From: Herminiimonas sp.
GTDB lineage: Bacteria > Pseudomonadota > Gammaproteobacteria > Burkholderiales > Burkholderiaceae_D
Direction: 5' to 3'
Length of the DNA: 56,082 nucleotides
Assembly (NCBI GenBank): GCA_028292315.1
Contig: JAQGMO010000027.1
Coordinates: 1-56,082 of the forward strand
Shown: piece by piece, positions 7,689 through 16,716 of the stretch
Layout of the letters: each line of letters begins with the position of its first letter
Numbering within the stretch: the first letter of the stretch is position 1
Notes under the pieces: generated by a model
Database searches by the model: none
The model's input: the letters and a program-made list of their open reading frames with translations, nothing else
What the model was told of the DNA's origin: nothing
Translations under genes and position numbers: made by a program

Positions 7689-8549
7689 TTGCTAGTCATA
7701 ATCGGATACATAATTGTTTTGGCCTCCGTGTTCGGGGGCTTTGCAATCGCCGGCGGCCATCTCGCTTCACTATTCCAGCCAGTCGAGCTCCTGATGATCG
7801 GCGGCGCGGCATTCGGCGCTTTCTTCGTCGGTAACAATGGCAAGTCCATCAAGGCGACGATCGCGGCGCTGCCCAGCCTGTTGAAGGGCTCCAAATACAC
7901 CAAGACGCTTTACCTGGAATTGATGTCCCTGATGTCGGAAATTCTGACCAAGGTCCGTAAGGAAGGCTTGATGTCGATTGAAGGCGATATCGAGGCGCCC
8001 GAGGAAAGCCCGATCTTCAGCAAGTACCCCGGGATTCTCGCCGACCACCACGTCATGGAATTCATCACCGACTATCTCCGCCTGATGGTCAGCGGGAACA
8101 TGGATGCGTTCCAGATCGAAAATCTGATGGACAATGAAATCGAAACCCATCATCACGAAGGCGAAGTGCCGGTGCAGTGCATCGCCAAGCTTGGCGACGG
8201 CTTGCCGGCGTTCGGCATCGTCGCGGCGGTGATGGGCGTGGTACACACCATGGCGTCGGTCGGTCTGCCGCCTGCCGAGCTGGGCATCCTGATCGCGAAC
8301 GCGCTGGTCGGCACTTTCCTCGGCATCCTGCTGGCCTACGGCTTTGTCGGTCCGCTGTCGGGATTGCTGGAGCAAAAGCTGCAGGAATCCACCAAGATGT
8401 TCCAGTGCGTCAAAGTGACGCTGCTCGCCAGTCTGAACGGCTATGCGCCGGCGCTCGCGATTGAATTCGGCAGGAAAGTGCTGTACTCGACCGAGCGCCC
8501 TTCATTCAAGGAACTCGAAGAGCATATCAAGCAGTCGAAATCCAAATAA
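7689..8549 (+). CDS. motA: Flagellar motor stator protein MotA
   Basis: MotA forms the proton channel of the stator with MotB and turns the rotor by pushing on FliG. I place the start at TTG 7689, with AGGAG 8 bases upstream, because the protein then begins MLVIIGYIIVLASVFGG exactly as in the family; upstream in-frame codons add residues unlike MotA. The 286-residue protein has four membrane helices, the rotor-contact segment YLRLMVSGNM, and the two functional prolines in GDGLPAFGIV and FVGPLSGLLE. motB follows after 16 bases. Confidence 0.95.
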   Translation: MLVIIGYIIVLASVFGGFAIAGGHLASLFQPVELLMIGGAAFGAFFVGNNGKSIKATIAALPSLLKGSKYTKTLYLELMSLMSEILTKVRKEGLMSIEGDIEAPEESPIFSKYPGILADHHVMEFITDYLRLMVSGNMDAFQIENLMDNEIETHHHEGEVPVQCIAKLGDGLPAFGIVAAVMGVVHTMASVGLPPAELGILIANALVGTFLGILLAYGFVGPLSGLLEQKLQESTKMFQCVKVTLLASLNGYAPALAIEFGRKVLYSTERPSFKELEEHIKQSKSK

Positions 8550-8565
8550 CCAGGCGTTCATCATC

Positions 8566-9504
8566 ATGGCCGCAGAAGCACCACGTCCAATTATCATCAA
8601 GCGCGTCAAGAAGGGCGGCCACGGCCACCACGGCGGCGCCTGGAAAATCGCCTACGCCGATTTCGTCACCGCGATGATGGCTTTCTTTCTGCTGATGTGG
8701 TTGCTCGGCTCTACCGCCAAGGGCGACCTGCAGGGCATCGCCGAATATTTTCAGAATCCGCTCAAGGTCGGCATGGGCAGCGGCTCCGGCAGCGGCGACA
8801 GTTCCAGCCTCGTGACGGGCGGCGGCACCGACCTGACCAGGCAGAATGGCCAGGTCAAAAAAGGCGACACGCCGCCGCAAAAGAAAAACTATGATTTGAA
8901 GGCCGCGCAGGCCGAGCTCGAACGCGCCGAAGCGGGACGCCTGGCCGGACTGAAGGCCAGGATCGAAGCGGCAGTGGAAGCGAATCCGACCCTCAAACAG
9001 TTCAAGAAGCAACTGCTGCTGGACATTACCACCGAAGGCTTGCGCATCCAGATCGTGGACGAAAAGAACCGGGCGATGTTCGCGTCCGCGCGCGCCGAGC
9101 TCGAACCGTACACCAAGGAAATCCTGCGTGAAATCGGCCGCGTGCTGAACGACGTGCCGAACAAAATCAGCCTGTCCGGCCATACCGATGCCACGCCGTA
9201 TTCAAGCGGCAACAAGGGCTACAGCAACTGGGAATTGTCGGCCGACCGCGCCAATGCCTCGCGCCGCGAGCTGATTGCAGGCGGCATGAATGAGACAAAA
9301 GTGGTGCGGGTGGTCGGCCTGTCGTCGGCGGTCCTGATGGACGCGTCCAATCCCTTGAATCCGATCAACCGCCGCATCAGCCTCATCGTGATGAACAAAA
9401 GGACGGAAGAATCGGCCGCCAGGGACGGCGGCGTGGTGGAAGTGTCGAGCCAGGCCGCAGCGCCGGACGTCCAGCGCAATGTGACCGAAGCCGTCGTCAA
9501 GTAA
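8566..9504 (+). CDS. motB: Flagellar motor stator protein MotB
   Basis: MotB is the peptidoglycan-anchored stator partner of MotA. The 312-residue protein has a basic, His/Gly-rich N terminus, one membrane helix with the proton-carrying Asp32 (AYADFVTAMM), the same position as in E. coli, a Gly/Ser-rich linker and a plug region, then an OmpA-like domain with GHTDATP, NWELSADRA and NRRISLIV. ATG 8566 is chosen because residues before it in the frame are unlike MotB and overlap motA. A gap of about 210 bases separates it from flhB. Confidence 0.95.
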   Translation: MAAEAPRPIIIKRVKKGGHGHHGGAWKIAYADFVTAMMAFFLLMWLLGSTAKGDLQGIAEYFQNPLKVGMGSGSGSGDSSSLVTGGGTDLTRQNGQVKKGDTPPQKKNYDLKAAQAELERAEAGRLAGLKARIEAAVEANPTLKQFKKQLLLDITTEGLRIQIVDEKNRAMFASARAELEPYTKEILREIGRVLNDVPNKISLSGHTDATPYSSGNKGYSNWELSADRANASRRELIAGGMNETKVVRVVGLSSAVLMDASNPLNPINRRISLIVMNKRTEESAARDGGVVEVSSQAAAPDVQRNVTEAVVK

Positions 9505-9713
9505 GCGCATATCGCCAGTCCGCGGCCCCGCGGCATCTCTCCCGGCCCTGTCCCGGCGCATACGCGCCGCGCGAACCAGGGAAAAAGGGGGGGCTTTCTT
9601 CGCTTGTTCTCCGTATGGCCGCAGAGTGTTCTGACAAATAATCGACCCTGACCATCCCGTACTGCGTCATCGACATCTTCGATGGGCAAGCCGGTGCAAG
9701 ACAGGAGTCGGCA

Positions 9714-10895
9714 ATGTCCGAAGAAAGCGATCTCGAGAAATCTGAACCGGCCTCGCCCCGGCGCCTTGAAAAGGCGCGGGAAGAGGGCGACGTTCCGCGT
9801 TCCCGCGAGCTCGCCACCTGCACCATGCTGCTGGCCGCCGGCTGCGGACTGTGGTTCACCGGCGAAAGCGCTCTGCGCCAGATCAGCGCCTTGCTGGCAT
9901 CAAGCCTGGCGTTCGAGCGCCAGCAAGCCTTCGATTTCAATTTGCTGGTTGCCCGCAACGCCGGAAAAATCGCCGACGTGCTGCTGGCCTTCGCGCCGCT
10001 TGCGGGGCTGCTGCTGATCGTGGCCGTGGCGTCGCCGCTACTGATCGGCGGCTGGCTATTCAGCGGCAAGGCGCTGCAGCCGAATTTCAATCGCATGAAT
10101 CCGCTCAGGGGCCTGATGAACATGGTGTCCAAGCATGCGCTGGTGGAGCTTGGCAAGGCGATCGGCAAGACAGTGGTGGTCGGCGTGGTGGCATGGTTCG
10201 CGGTTACCGGCGAGATCGACACCATGCTATCGCTCGCGGTCACGCCGCTCAATACCGGCACCGCCAGCCTGGGGCACCTGCTGTTCAACAGTTTCATCGC
10301 GATCGTGAGCGGCCTGGTGCTGATCGCCCTGATCGACGCGCCTTATCAGGTCTGGCATTACGCCGACAAGCTCAAGATGACGCGCGAGGAAGTCCGCCAG
10401 GAAGCCAAGGAATCGGACGGCAATCCCGAAATCAAGGCCAAGATCCGCCAGCAGCAGCGCGAGATGGCGCGCCGCCGCATGATGGCCGAGGTGCCGACGG
10501 CCGACGTCGTGGTGACCAACCCGACCCATTATGCGGTCGCGCTCAAATACGCCGACGGCAAGATGGGCGCGCCAAAAGTGGTGGCGAAGGGTGCCGATGA
10601 AGTGGCCGCGAAGATCCGTGAAATCGCCGGAGAAAACAAGGTGCCGCTGCTGGAAGCGCCGGCGCTCGCGCGCGCGCTGTACGGCCACACCGATCTGGGC
10701 GACGAAATTCCCGAAGCCCTGTATGCAGCAGTGGCCGAGGTCCTGGCCTATGTGTTCCAGCTGCGCAGCTACAGCGCCAACGGCGGCGTGCGCCCGCAAG
10801 AGCCGGCCGGACTCGAGGTGCCGCCCGAGCTGGATCCGCTCAATCCGCTTTACGCGGCCGTCAGGCCAGGAAATGCCGGTGAGGCGGCACGATGA
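9714..10895 (+). CDS. flhB: Flagellar export switch protein FlhB
   Basis: FlhB is the export-gate component that switches the type III apparatus from rod/hook to filament substrates. The 393-residue protein has the basic N-terminal start, four membrane helices (about residues 30-210) and a cytoplasmic domain with the autocleavage motif NPTH, its Asn at residue 269. It begins a strictly overlapping series: its stop shares bases with the flhA start (ATGA), which implies translational coupling through flhA-flhF-flhG-fliA-motC. Confidence 0.95.
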   Translation: MSEESDLEKSEPASPRRLEKAREEGDVPRSRELATCTMLLAAGCGLWFTGESALRQISALLASSLAFERQQAFDFNLLVARNAGKIADVLLAFAPLAGLLLIVAVASPLLIGGWLFSGKALQPNFNRMNPLRGLMNMVSKHALVELGKAIGKTVVVGVVAWFAVTGEIDTMLSLAVTPLNTGTASLGHLLFNSFIAIVSGLVLIALIDAPYQVWHYADKLKMTREEVRQEAKESDGNPEIKAKIRQQQREMARRRMMAEVPTADVVVTNPTHYAVALKYADGKMGAPKVVAKGADEVAAKIREIAGENKVPLLEAPALARALYGHTDLGDEIPEALYAAVAEVLAYVFQLRSYSANGGVRPQEPAGLEVPPELDPLNPLYAAVRPGNAGEAAR

Positions 10896-12976
10896 ATAGC
10901 CTGAGGATGCCGGCCTGGCTCGGACCGCAAGGCGCGCGCGCGCTGGCTGCGCCGATCATCATCATCATGATGCTGGCGATGATGGTGCTGCCGCTGCCGG
11001 CCTTCCTCCTTGACATGTTTTTCAGCTTTAATATCGCGCTTGCGATCATCGTGCTGCTGACCAGCCTGTACACGGTCAAGCCGCTTGATTTCATGGTGTT
11101 TCCGACCGTGCTGCTGGTCAGCACGATGCTGCGCCTCTCGCTCAACGTGGCGTCCACCCGGGTGGTGCTGGCCGAAGGCCACACCGGACCGGATGCCGCC
11201 GGCAAGGTGATCGAAGCGTTCGGCCACTTCCTGATCGGCGGCAATTACACGGTCGGCATCGTTGTTTTTATCATCCTCACCATCATCAATTTCACGGTGG
11301 TGACCAAGGGCGCGGGACGTATCGCCGAGGTCGGCGCGCGCTTCGCGCTCGATGCGATGCCCGGCAAGCAAATGGCGATCGACGCCGACCTGAACGCCGG
11401 CCTGATCGGCGAGCAGGAAGCGCGCCGCCGCCGCACCGAAGTCTCGCAGGAAGCCGAGTTTTACGGCGCGATGGATGGCGCCAGCAAATACGTGCGCGGC
11501 GATGCCATCGCCGGCATCGTAATCACCGTGGTGAACATCGTGGGCGGACTGCTGGTCGGCATCCTGCAGCATGACATGCCGGTCGCCGATGCGCTGAAGA
11601 ACTACACGTTGCTGGCGATCGGCGACGGCCTGGTCGCGCAAATTCCATCGCTGATTATTTCAGTCGCCGCCGGCGTGGTCGTGTCGCGCGTGGCAAGCGA
11701 GCAGGATATCGGCGAGCAGTTGACGGGCCAGCTGTTCGCCAAGCCGCAGGTGCTTTACATCACCGCCGGCATCATAGGCGGCATGGGGCTGATCCCGGGC
11801 ATGCCGCACATTGCCTTCCTGCTGCTGGCCGGCGCGCTCGGCGGCGTCGCCTACGCCGTGTCGAAGCGCGAGCGCAAAGCAGTGGCTGAGCCGGAAGCGC
11901 CGGCCGTGCCGGCCGCCGCGCTGGAAAGCGAAGAAGCGACCTGGCAGGATATCGTGCCGGTCGACACGCTTGGACTGGAAGTCGGATACCGTCTGATTCC
12001 GCTGGTCGACAAGGCGCAGGGCGGCGAGCTGCTGCGCCGGATCAAGGGCATCCGGAAAAAATTTGCGCAGGAAGTCGGCTTCCTGTCGCCGCCGGTGCAT
12101 ATCCGCGACAACCTGGAACTCAAGCCGACCGGCTACCGCATCACGCTCAAGGGCGTGGAAGTGGGCAGCGGCGAAGCGCAGACCGGCCAGTTCCTGGCAA
12201 TCAATCCCGGCATGGTCAGCGGCATGCTGCCTGGCCCCGCCACCACTGATCCCGCATTCGGACTGCCGGCGGTCTGGGTCGATGCAGCGACGCGCGACCA
12301 CGCGCAGGCCATGGGGTATACCGTGGTCGACGCCGGCACGGTAATTGCGACCCACCTGAATCATTTGATCACGACCCACGCGGCGGAACTGCTGGGCCGC
12401 CAGGAAGTGCAGCAGCTGATCGAGCACCTGACCAAGGAATCGCCGAAGCTGATCGAAGACCTGGTGCCGAAGACGATTTCGCTGTCGACACTGCAAAAGG
12501 TTTTGCAAAACCTGCTGCTCGAGGGCGTGCATATCCGCGACATGCGCACCATCGTCGAAACGCTGGCCGAAAGCGCCGGACAGACGCAGGACCCGAACGA
12601 GTTGACCGCAATGGTCCGCGTTGCGCTGGGCCGCGCTATCGTCCAGCAGATTTTCCCGTCCGGCTCGGACCTGTCTGTCATGACGCTGGATAACAAGCTG
12701 GAGCGGCTTCTGATGCAGGCATTGCAGGCCAGCGGCCCGGATGGCGCAGGCATCGAGCCCGGCCTGGCCGATACGATCGCCGCACAAGCCGAACTGGCGG
12801 TGCGCCAGCAGGAACAGATGGGACTGGCGCCGGTGTTGCTGGTGCCCGGACCGCTGCGTATCCTGTTGTCGCGTTTCCTGCGCCGCACGCTGCCTCAGCT
12901 GAAAGTGCTGTCGCACGCTGAACTTCCCGATTCAAGAACCATTCGAGTGACCAGCCTGGTTGGAGGCCAAATATGA
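10892..12976 (+). CDS. flhA: Flagellar export gate protein FlhA
   Basis: FlhA is the nine-copy ring of the flagellar export gate, uses the proton motive force and docks chaperone-substrate complexes. The 694-residue protein has about eight membrane helices in the first 330 residues, including the conserved FHIPEP-family block from NVASTRVVL onward and the charged loop GKQMAIDADLNAG, then a cytoplasmic domain of about 360 residues. Length is normal. It overlaps flhB and flhF by four bases each. Confidence 0.96.
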   Translation: MNSLRMPAWLGPQGARALAAPIIIIMMLAMMVLPLPAFLLDMFFSFNIALAIIVLLTSLYTVKPLDFMVFPTVLLVSTMLRLSLNVASTRVVLAEGHTGPDAAGKVIEAFGHFLIGGNYTVGIVVFIILTIINFTVVTKGAGRIAEVGARFALDAMPGKQMAIDADLNAGLIGEQEARRRRTEVSQEAEFYGAMDGASKYVRGDAIAGIVITVVNIVGGLLVGILQHDMPVADALKNYTLLAIGDGLVAQIPSLIISVAAGVVVSRVASEQDIGEQLTGQLFAKPQVLYITAGIIGGMGLIPGMPHIAFLLLAGALGGVAYAVSKRERKAVAEPEAPAVPAAALESEEATWQDIVPVDTLGLEVGYRLIPLVDKAQGGELLRRIKGIRKKFAQEVGFLSPPVHIRDNLELKPTGYRITLKGVEVGSGEAQTGQFLAINPGMVSGMLPGPATTDPAFGLPAVWVDAATRDHAQAMGYTVVDAGTVIATHLNHLITTHAAELLGRQEVQQLIEHLTKESPKLIEDLVPKTISLSTLQKVLQNLLLEGVHIRDMRTIVETLAESAGQTQDPNELTAMVRVALGRAIVQQIFPSGSDLSVMTLDNKLERLLMQALQASGPDGAGIEPGLADTIAAQAELAVRQQEQMGLAPVLLVPGPLRILLSRFLRRTLPQLKVLSHAELPDSRTIRVTSLVGGQI

Positions 12977-14385
12977 ACGTCAGAAAATTTCTCGCCGCCA
13001 GTTCCCGTGAAGCGTATCGCATGGTGCGCGAAGCGCTTGGCGGAGACGCGGTAATTCTCTCCAACCGCAATGTCAATGGCGAGGTCGAGATCCTTGCTCT
13101 GGCAAGCGAAGACATGTCGTCGCTGGTTGGGCCGGGCGCAGACAGCAGGTCCGAATCCAGCCAGGCGTACGGCGCCGAAGCGGCGCCGCGGCCGCAGTCC
13201 GGACCGAAGCCGGCGCTGCAGGCCGAGCCGGCACCGAATGCGGAACAGGAAATGACATGGGCGCAATTTCGGCCGCAGGCGGCCGCCGCGCCGCTTGCGC
13301 CGACGCCGCCGGCCGGCGGCTTTGCCCGGCCAGGCGACGGCAACCAGGCCGCCAACCTGGCCGAGGCGCTGCAATCGGCCCGCGCGACGCCGGCCGCGCG
13401 CGAGCAGGACACGGCGCAGATGTCCCAGGTCATGCACGAAATCCGCTCGATGCGCGGCATGCTGGAATCGCAATTGGCCGAACTTACATGGACCGGCCAG
13501 CAGCAGCGCGAGCCGGTGCGCGGGGAAGTCATGTGCCAATTGCTCGCCGCCGGCTTTTCAGCCAGCCTGTCGCGCTACCTCGCGGCCAAGATGCCGGCCG
13601 GGCTGAATCCGGACCGGGCCATGGCATGGATCAAGACCATCCTGACGCGCAATCTGGCCGCCATCGGCAACGAGAATGAAATCCTGGAGAAGGGCGGCGT
13701 GTTCGCGCTGGTCGGACCCACCGGTGTCGGCAAGACCACTACCACCGCAAAGCTGGCGGCGCGTTGCGTGATGCGCCACGGCCCGGGCAAGCTGGCCCTG
13801 ATCACCACCGACGGCTATCGTATCGGCGGCTATGAACAGCTGCGTATCTACGGCAAGATCCTCGGCGTGATGGTGCATTCGGTGAAAGACGACGCCGACC
13901 TGCGCATCGCGCTTGAAGAGCTCAAGCATAAGCACACCGTGCTGATCGACACGGTTGGCGTCAGTCAGCGCGACAACATGGTGGCCGAGCAGGTCGCGAT
14001 GCTGGCCGGCGCCGGCACCCCGGTCAAGCGGCTGCTGTGCCTGTCGGCGACATCGACCGGCGAAACGCTGAGTGAAGTGGTGCGCGCGTATCAGGGTAAC
14101 GGCCTGGCCGGGACCATTATCACCAAGCTCGATGAAGCGGCTACCATCGGCAGCGCGCTCGACGTGGCAATCCGGCACAAGCTGACTCTTTATTACGTGG
14201 CCAGCGGACAGCGGGTGCCGGAAGACCTGCATGTCGCGAACCCGGACTTCCTGGCCGACCGCGTTTTCAGGCTCAAGCGCGAAACCGCTACATTCAGCCT
14301 GCGCGATGATGAACTGCCGATGATCGTGGCGAATTCGGCGCGCTCGATGAATGACAGCAGCCTGCGCGAGGTGAGCCTTGGCTAA
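12973..14385 (+). CDS. flhF: Signal-recognition-type GTPase FlhF
   Basis: FlhF is an SRP-family GTPase that sets the place and often the number of flagella. The 470-residue protein has a short basic N terminus, an Ala/Pro-rich low-complexity region (about 45-165), then the helical N and GTPase domains. The G1 loop GPTGVGKTTT lies near residue 250, G3 is DTVGVSQRD, and TKLDEA is the G4 motif. FlhF is typical of polar flagellates, yet here it sits beside FlhDC, which usually governs peritrichous systems. It overlaps flhG by eight bases. Confidence 0.95.
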   Translation: MNVRKFLAASSREAYRMVREALGGDAVILSNRNVNGEVEILALASEDMSSLVGPGADSRSESSQAYGAEAAPRPQSGPKPALQAEPAPNAEQEMTWAQFRPQAAAAPLAPTPPAGGFARPGDGNQAANLAEALQSARATPAAREQDTAQMSQVMHEIRSMRGMLESQLAELTWTGQQQREPVRGEVMCQLLAAGFSASLSRYLAAKMPAGLNPDRAMAWIKTILTRNLAAIGNENEILEKGGVFALVGPTGVGKTTTTAKLAARCVMRHGPGKLALITTDGYRIGGYEQLRIYGKILGVMVHSVKDDADLRIALEELKHKHTVLIDTVGVSQRDNMVAEQVAMLAGAGTPVKRLLCLSATSTGETLSEVVRAYQGNGLAGTIITKLDEAATIGSALDVAIRHKLTLYYVASGQRVPEDLHVANPDFLADRVFRLKRETATFSLRDDELPMIVANSARSMNDSSLREVSLG

Positions 14386-15244
14386 TTTCGCTTCCGACCA
14401 GGCCGAAGGGTTGCGGCGCATGGTCGCCGGCCCGAAGCCGCGCCTGTGCACATTCCTGTCGGCAGCGTCGCCGGAAGACCGGCAGGCGATGCTGGTCAAC
14501 CTGGCAGCGTCGCTGGCGCGGGCCGGCAGCGATGTGCTGCTGTTCGACGCCTGTGCCGGCGGGCGCGGCATCGCCGCGCGGCTCGATGGGGCGCAGGGTG
14601 CGATGCATGCGGCGTCGCTGCTGGAGGCGGCGCGCGGAGTTCGGCCGCTGGAGCAGGTGACGCAACCGTCCGGCCAGGGATTCGGCTATGCCGCGCTGAC
14701 CCGCGGTGCGGCGCCGGGACCGGCTGACGCCGAACGCCTGGCGAATGCCTTCGAACGGCTGGCGGGAGTTGCCGACGTGCTGCTGGCCGACGCGGAACTG
14801 GATGAGGACGGCGGCCTGCCGCTGGAAGCGATGGGGGCGGGAGACATCGTCATTCAGGTTGCCAACGACGCTGAATCGATCAAGTCGGCTTATGCGCTCG
14901 TCAAGCGCCTCAACGCGCGTCTCGGACGCCGGCCCTTCGGCGTCCTGGTAAGCGGCGCATCGGAAAAGGATGCGCAACGGGTGTATGCGAACATGGCGAA
15001 AGCCGCCAGCCGCTACCTGGCGGTGGAGCTGCACTCGGTTGGATCGGTGCCCGCCGACGAGCACGTGCGGCGCGCATCGCGGCTCGATCGCCCGGTGGTC
15101 GATGCCTTCCCGATGGCGGCCGCATCGGTCGCATTCCGGCGCCTGGCCGAACATTTTGCGCTGCCGGGCGGGTTTCCGGATCTGACTGATACGCGCCGGA
15201 CCGCCGTCGCCTCCGGCCTGCGCGGGAGTCTTAGCCATGTATAG
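14378..15244 (+). CDS. flhG: FlhG/FleN-like protein with degenerate ATPase site
   Basis: FlhG is normally a MinD-type ATPase that limits flagellar number and stimulates FlhF GTPase. Position, length (288 residues) and overall pattern fit FlhG, and the N terminus keeps the activator motif SDQAEGLRRM. But the deviant Walker A loop (KGGVGKT in the family) is replaced by a run near residues 27-38 (SAASPEDRQAML) with no Gly-Lys-Thr, and later ATPase motifs are weak (FDACAGG in place of the usual DADLG). It probably cannot bind or hydrolyse ATP normally while still able to act on FlhF. It overlaps fliA by eight bases. Confidence 0.82.
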   Translation: MANFASDQAEGLRRMVAGPKPRLCTFLSAASPEDRQAMLVNLAASLARAGSDVLLFDACAGGRGIAARLDGAQGAMHAASLLEAARGVRPLEQVTQPSGQGFGYAALTRGAAPGPADAERLANAFERLAGVADVLLADAELDEDGGLPLEAMGAGDIVIQVANDAESIKSAYALVKRLNARLGRRPFGVLVSGASEKDAQRVYANMAKAASRYLAVELHSVGSVPADEHVRRASRLDRPVVDAFPMAAASVAFRRLAEHFALPGGFPDLTDTRRTAVASGLRGSLSHV

Positions 15245-15971
15245 TGCGCAGGGAAAACCCGATAAGAACCATTTTCTGACGCAGCATGCGCCGCTGGTGA
15301 AAAAACTCGCGCACCAGATGAAAGCGAAGTTGCCGCCCAGCGTGGAAGTGGACGACCTGGTGCAGGCCGGCATGATCGGCCTGCTGGATGCCTGCAACCG
15401 TTATGAAGACAATCATGGCGCCCAGTTCGAAACCTATGCGGTGCAGCGCATCCGCGGCGCCATGCTGGATGAATTGCGCAGCAGCGACTGGCTGCCGCGC
15501 GGCATGCGCCAGAACATGCGCAAGATCGAAGTCGCGATGAGCGCGCTGCAGCAGCGGCTCGGCCGTTCCCCGAATGAGAGCGAGGTGGCGAAACAGCTTA
15601 AGCTGTCGCTGCCTGAATATCAGGAAATGCTGGCCGACGGCGGCGGGCACCAGCTGGTTTATTACGAAGATTTCCAGGGTGACGGCGAAGGCAATGATAA
15701 CTTTCTCGATCGTTATTGCGCAGACGACGCCGCGGACCCGCTCAGGAGCTTGATGAACACCGGCTTCCGGCAAGCCGTGATCGATGCCATCGGCGCCTTG
15801 CCGGAGCGCGAAAGAATCCTGATGGGTTTGTATTACGAGCAAGAGATGAACCTGAAGGAAATCGGCGCGGTCATGGGCGTTTCGGAATCGCGGATCAGCC
15901 AGCTGCATAGCCAGGCGATCTCGCGCATGCGCGCATTCCTCAGGGAGAAAGCATGGACTGGGGTAGCGTAG
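15237..15971 (+). CDS. fliA: Flagellar sigma factor sigma-28
   Basis: FliA directs RNA polymerase to late flagellar promoters and is held inactive by FlgM until hook completion. The 244-residue protein shows region 2 (VEVDDLVQAGMIGLLDA, AVQRIRGAMLDELR), region 3 and a region 4 helix-turn-helix (MNLKEIGAVMGVSESRISQLHSQA). It overlaps flhG at its start and motC by 19 bases at its end. Matching promoters are seen upstream of flgM, flgK, motA and flhD in this window. Confidence 0.96.
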   Translation: MYSAQGKPDKNHFLTQHAPLVKKLAHQMKAKLPPSVEVDDLVQAGMIGLLDACNRYEDNHGAQFETYAVQRIRGAMLDELRSSDWLPRGMRQNMRKIEVAMSALQQRLGRSPNESEVAKQLKLSLPEYQEMLADGGGHQLVYYEDFQGDGEGNDNFLDRYCADDAADPLRSLMNTGFRQAVIDAIGALPERERILMGLYYEQEMNLKEIGAVMGVSESRISQLHSQAISRMRAFLREKAWTGVA

Positions 15972-16693
15972 CCGGACTGGCGATCGCGCTGGCCGGCATA
16001 CTGGTCGGCCTCAAGCTGGAAGGCGGCCATCTCGATTCGCTGTTTCAGCCGGCGGCCATGCTGATTGTCGTCGTCGGTACCATCGGCGCAGTGCTGCTGC
16101 AAAGCGGCACGCGCCAATTCACCGACGGCATGCGCATGCTGCGCTGGGTGTTCCTGACGCCGGTCGACGATTACGAAGCGGTGCGGCGCGATATGGCGAT
16201 CTGGAACGGCGTGGCGCGCCGCGAAGGATTGCTCAGCCTGGACCGCTATATCACCAAGGCGCGCTCGCCATTCATGGCCAAGGGACTGCGGCTGGTGGTG
16301 GACGGCATCGATTCGCAGACGGTGCGCGACATTCTCGACCGCGATATTTCCGCCTATGAAATCCGGCAGCGCCTTGCGGTGAAGGTCTGGGAAGCGGCGG
16401 GCGGCTACGCGCCCACCATCGGCATTCTCGGGGCGGTGCTGGGACTGATCCACGTAATGGAAAACCTGGGCGATCCGGCCCGGCTCGGCAGCGGCATAGC
16501 GGTCGCGTTCGTCGCCACCATCTATGGCGTCGGACTGGCTAACCTGGTGTTCCTGCCGATCGGCGCCCGCCTGAAAGCCATGGTCGCGCGCGAAGTCCTC
16601 AAGCTTGAAATGATCGCCGATGTGCTGGTCAGCATCGCCAACGGCGAAAATAACCGGCTGATCGAAGACCGCATGGCGGCGTATCCACGGTAG
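15953..16693 (+). CDS. motC: Second-set motor stator protein MotC (MotA family)
   Basis: A MotA/PomA-type channel subunit of a second stator, partnered by MotD just downstream. The 246-residue protein has four membrane helices, the conserved GGYAPTIGILGAVLGLIHVM segment and LPIGARLK at the end of the last helix; it lacks the longer N-terminal layout of MotA. ATG 15953 lies inside the end of fliA, so translation is likely coupled. The fliA-motC-motD order is the one known from Pseudomonas, where MotCD is the extra stator used for swarming or high load. Confidence 0.92.
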   Translation: MDWGSVAGLAIALAGILVGLKLEGGHLDSLFQPAAMLIVVVGTIGAVLLQSGTRQFTDGMRMLRWVFLTPVDDYEAVRRDMAIWNGVARREGLLSLDRYITKARSPFMAKGLRLVVDGIDSQTVRDILDRDISAYEIRQRLAVKVWEAAGGYAPTIGILGAVLGLIHVMENLGDPARLGSGIAVAFVATIYGVGLANLVFLPIGARLKAMVAREVLKLEMIADVLVSIANGENNRLIEDRMAAYPR

Positions 16694-16716
16694 AGCGGTT
16701 TGCGGGAGAATAAACT

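Noticed and set aside
11660-12916. Long antisense reading frame (418 codons) opposite flhA
   Set aside because: It lies wholly inside flhA, is rich in Arg/Gln/His as expected for an antisense shadow of GC-rich coding DNA, and shows no family motif.
13558-14571. Antisense frame opposite flhF and flhG
   Set aside because: No recognisable domain, and both sense genes are certain.
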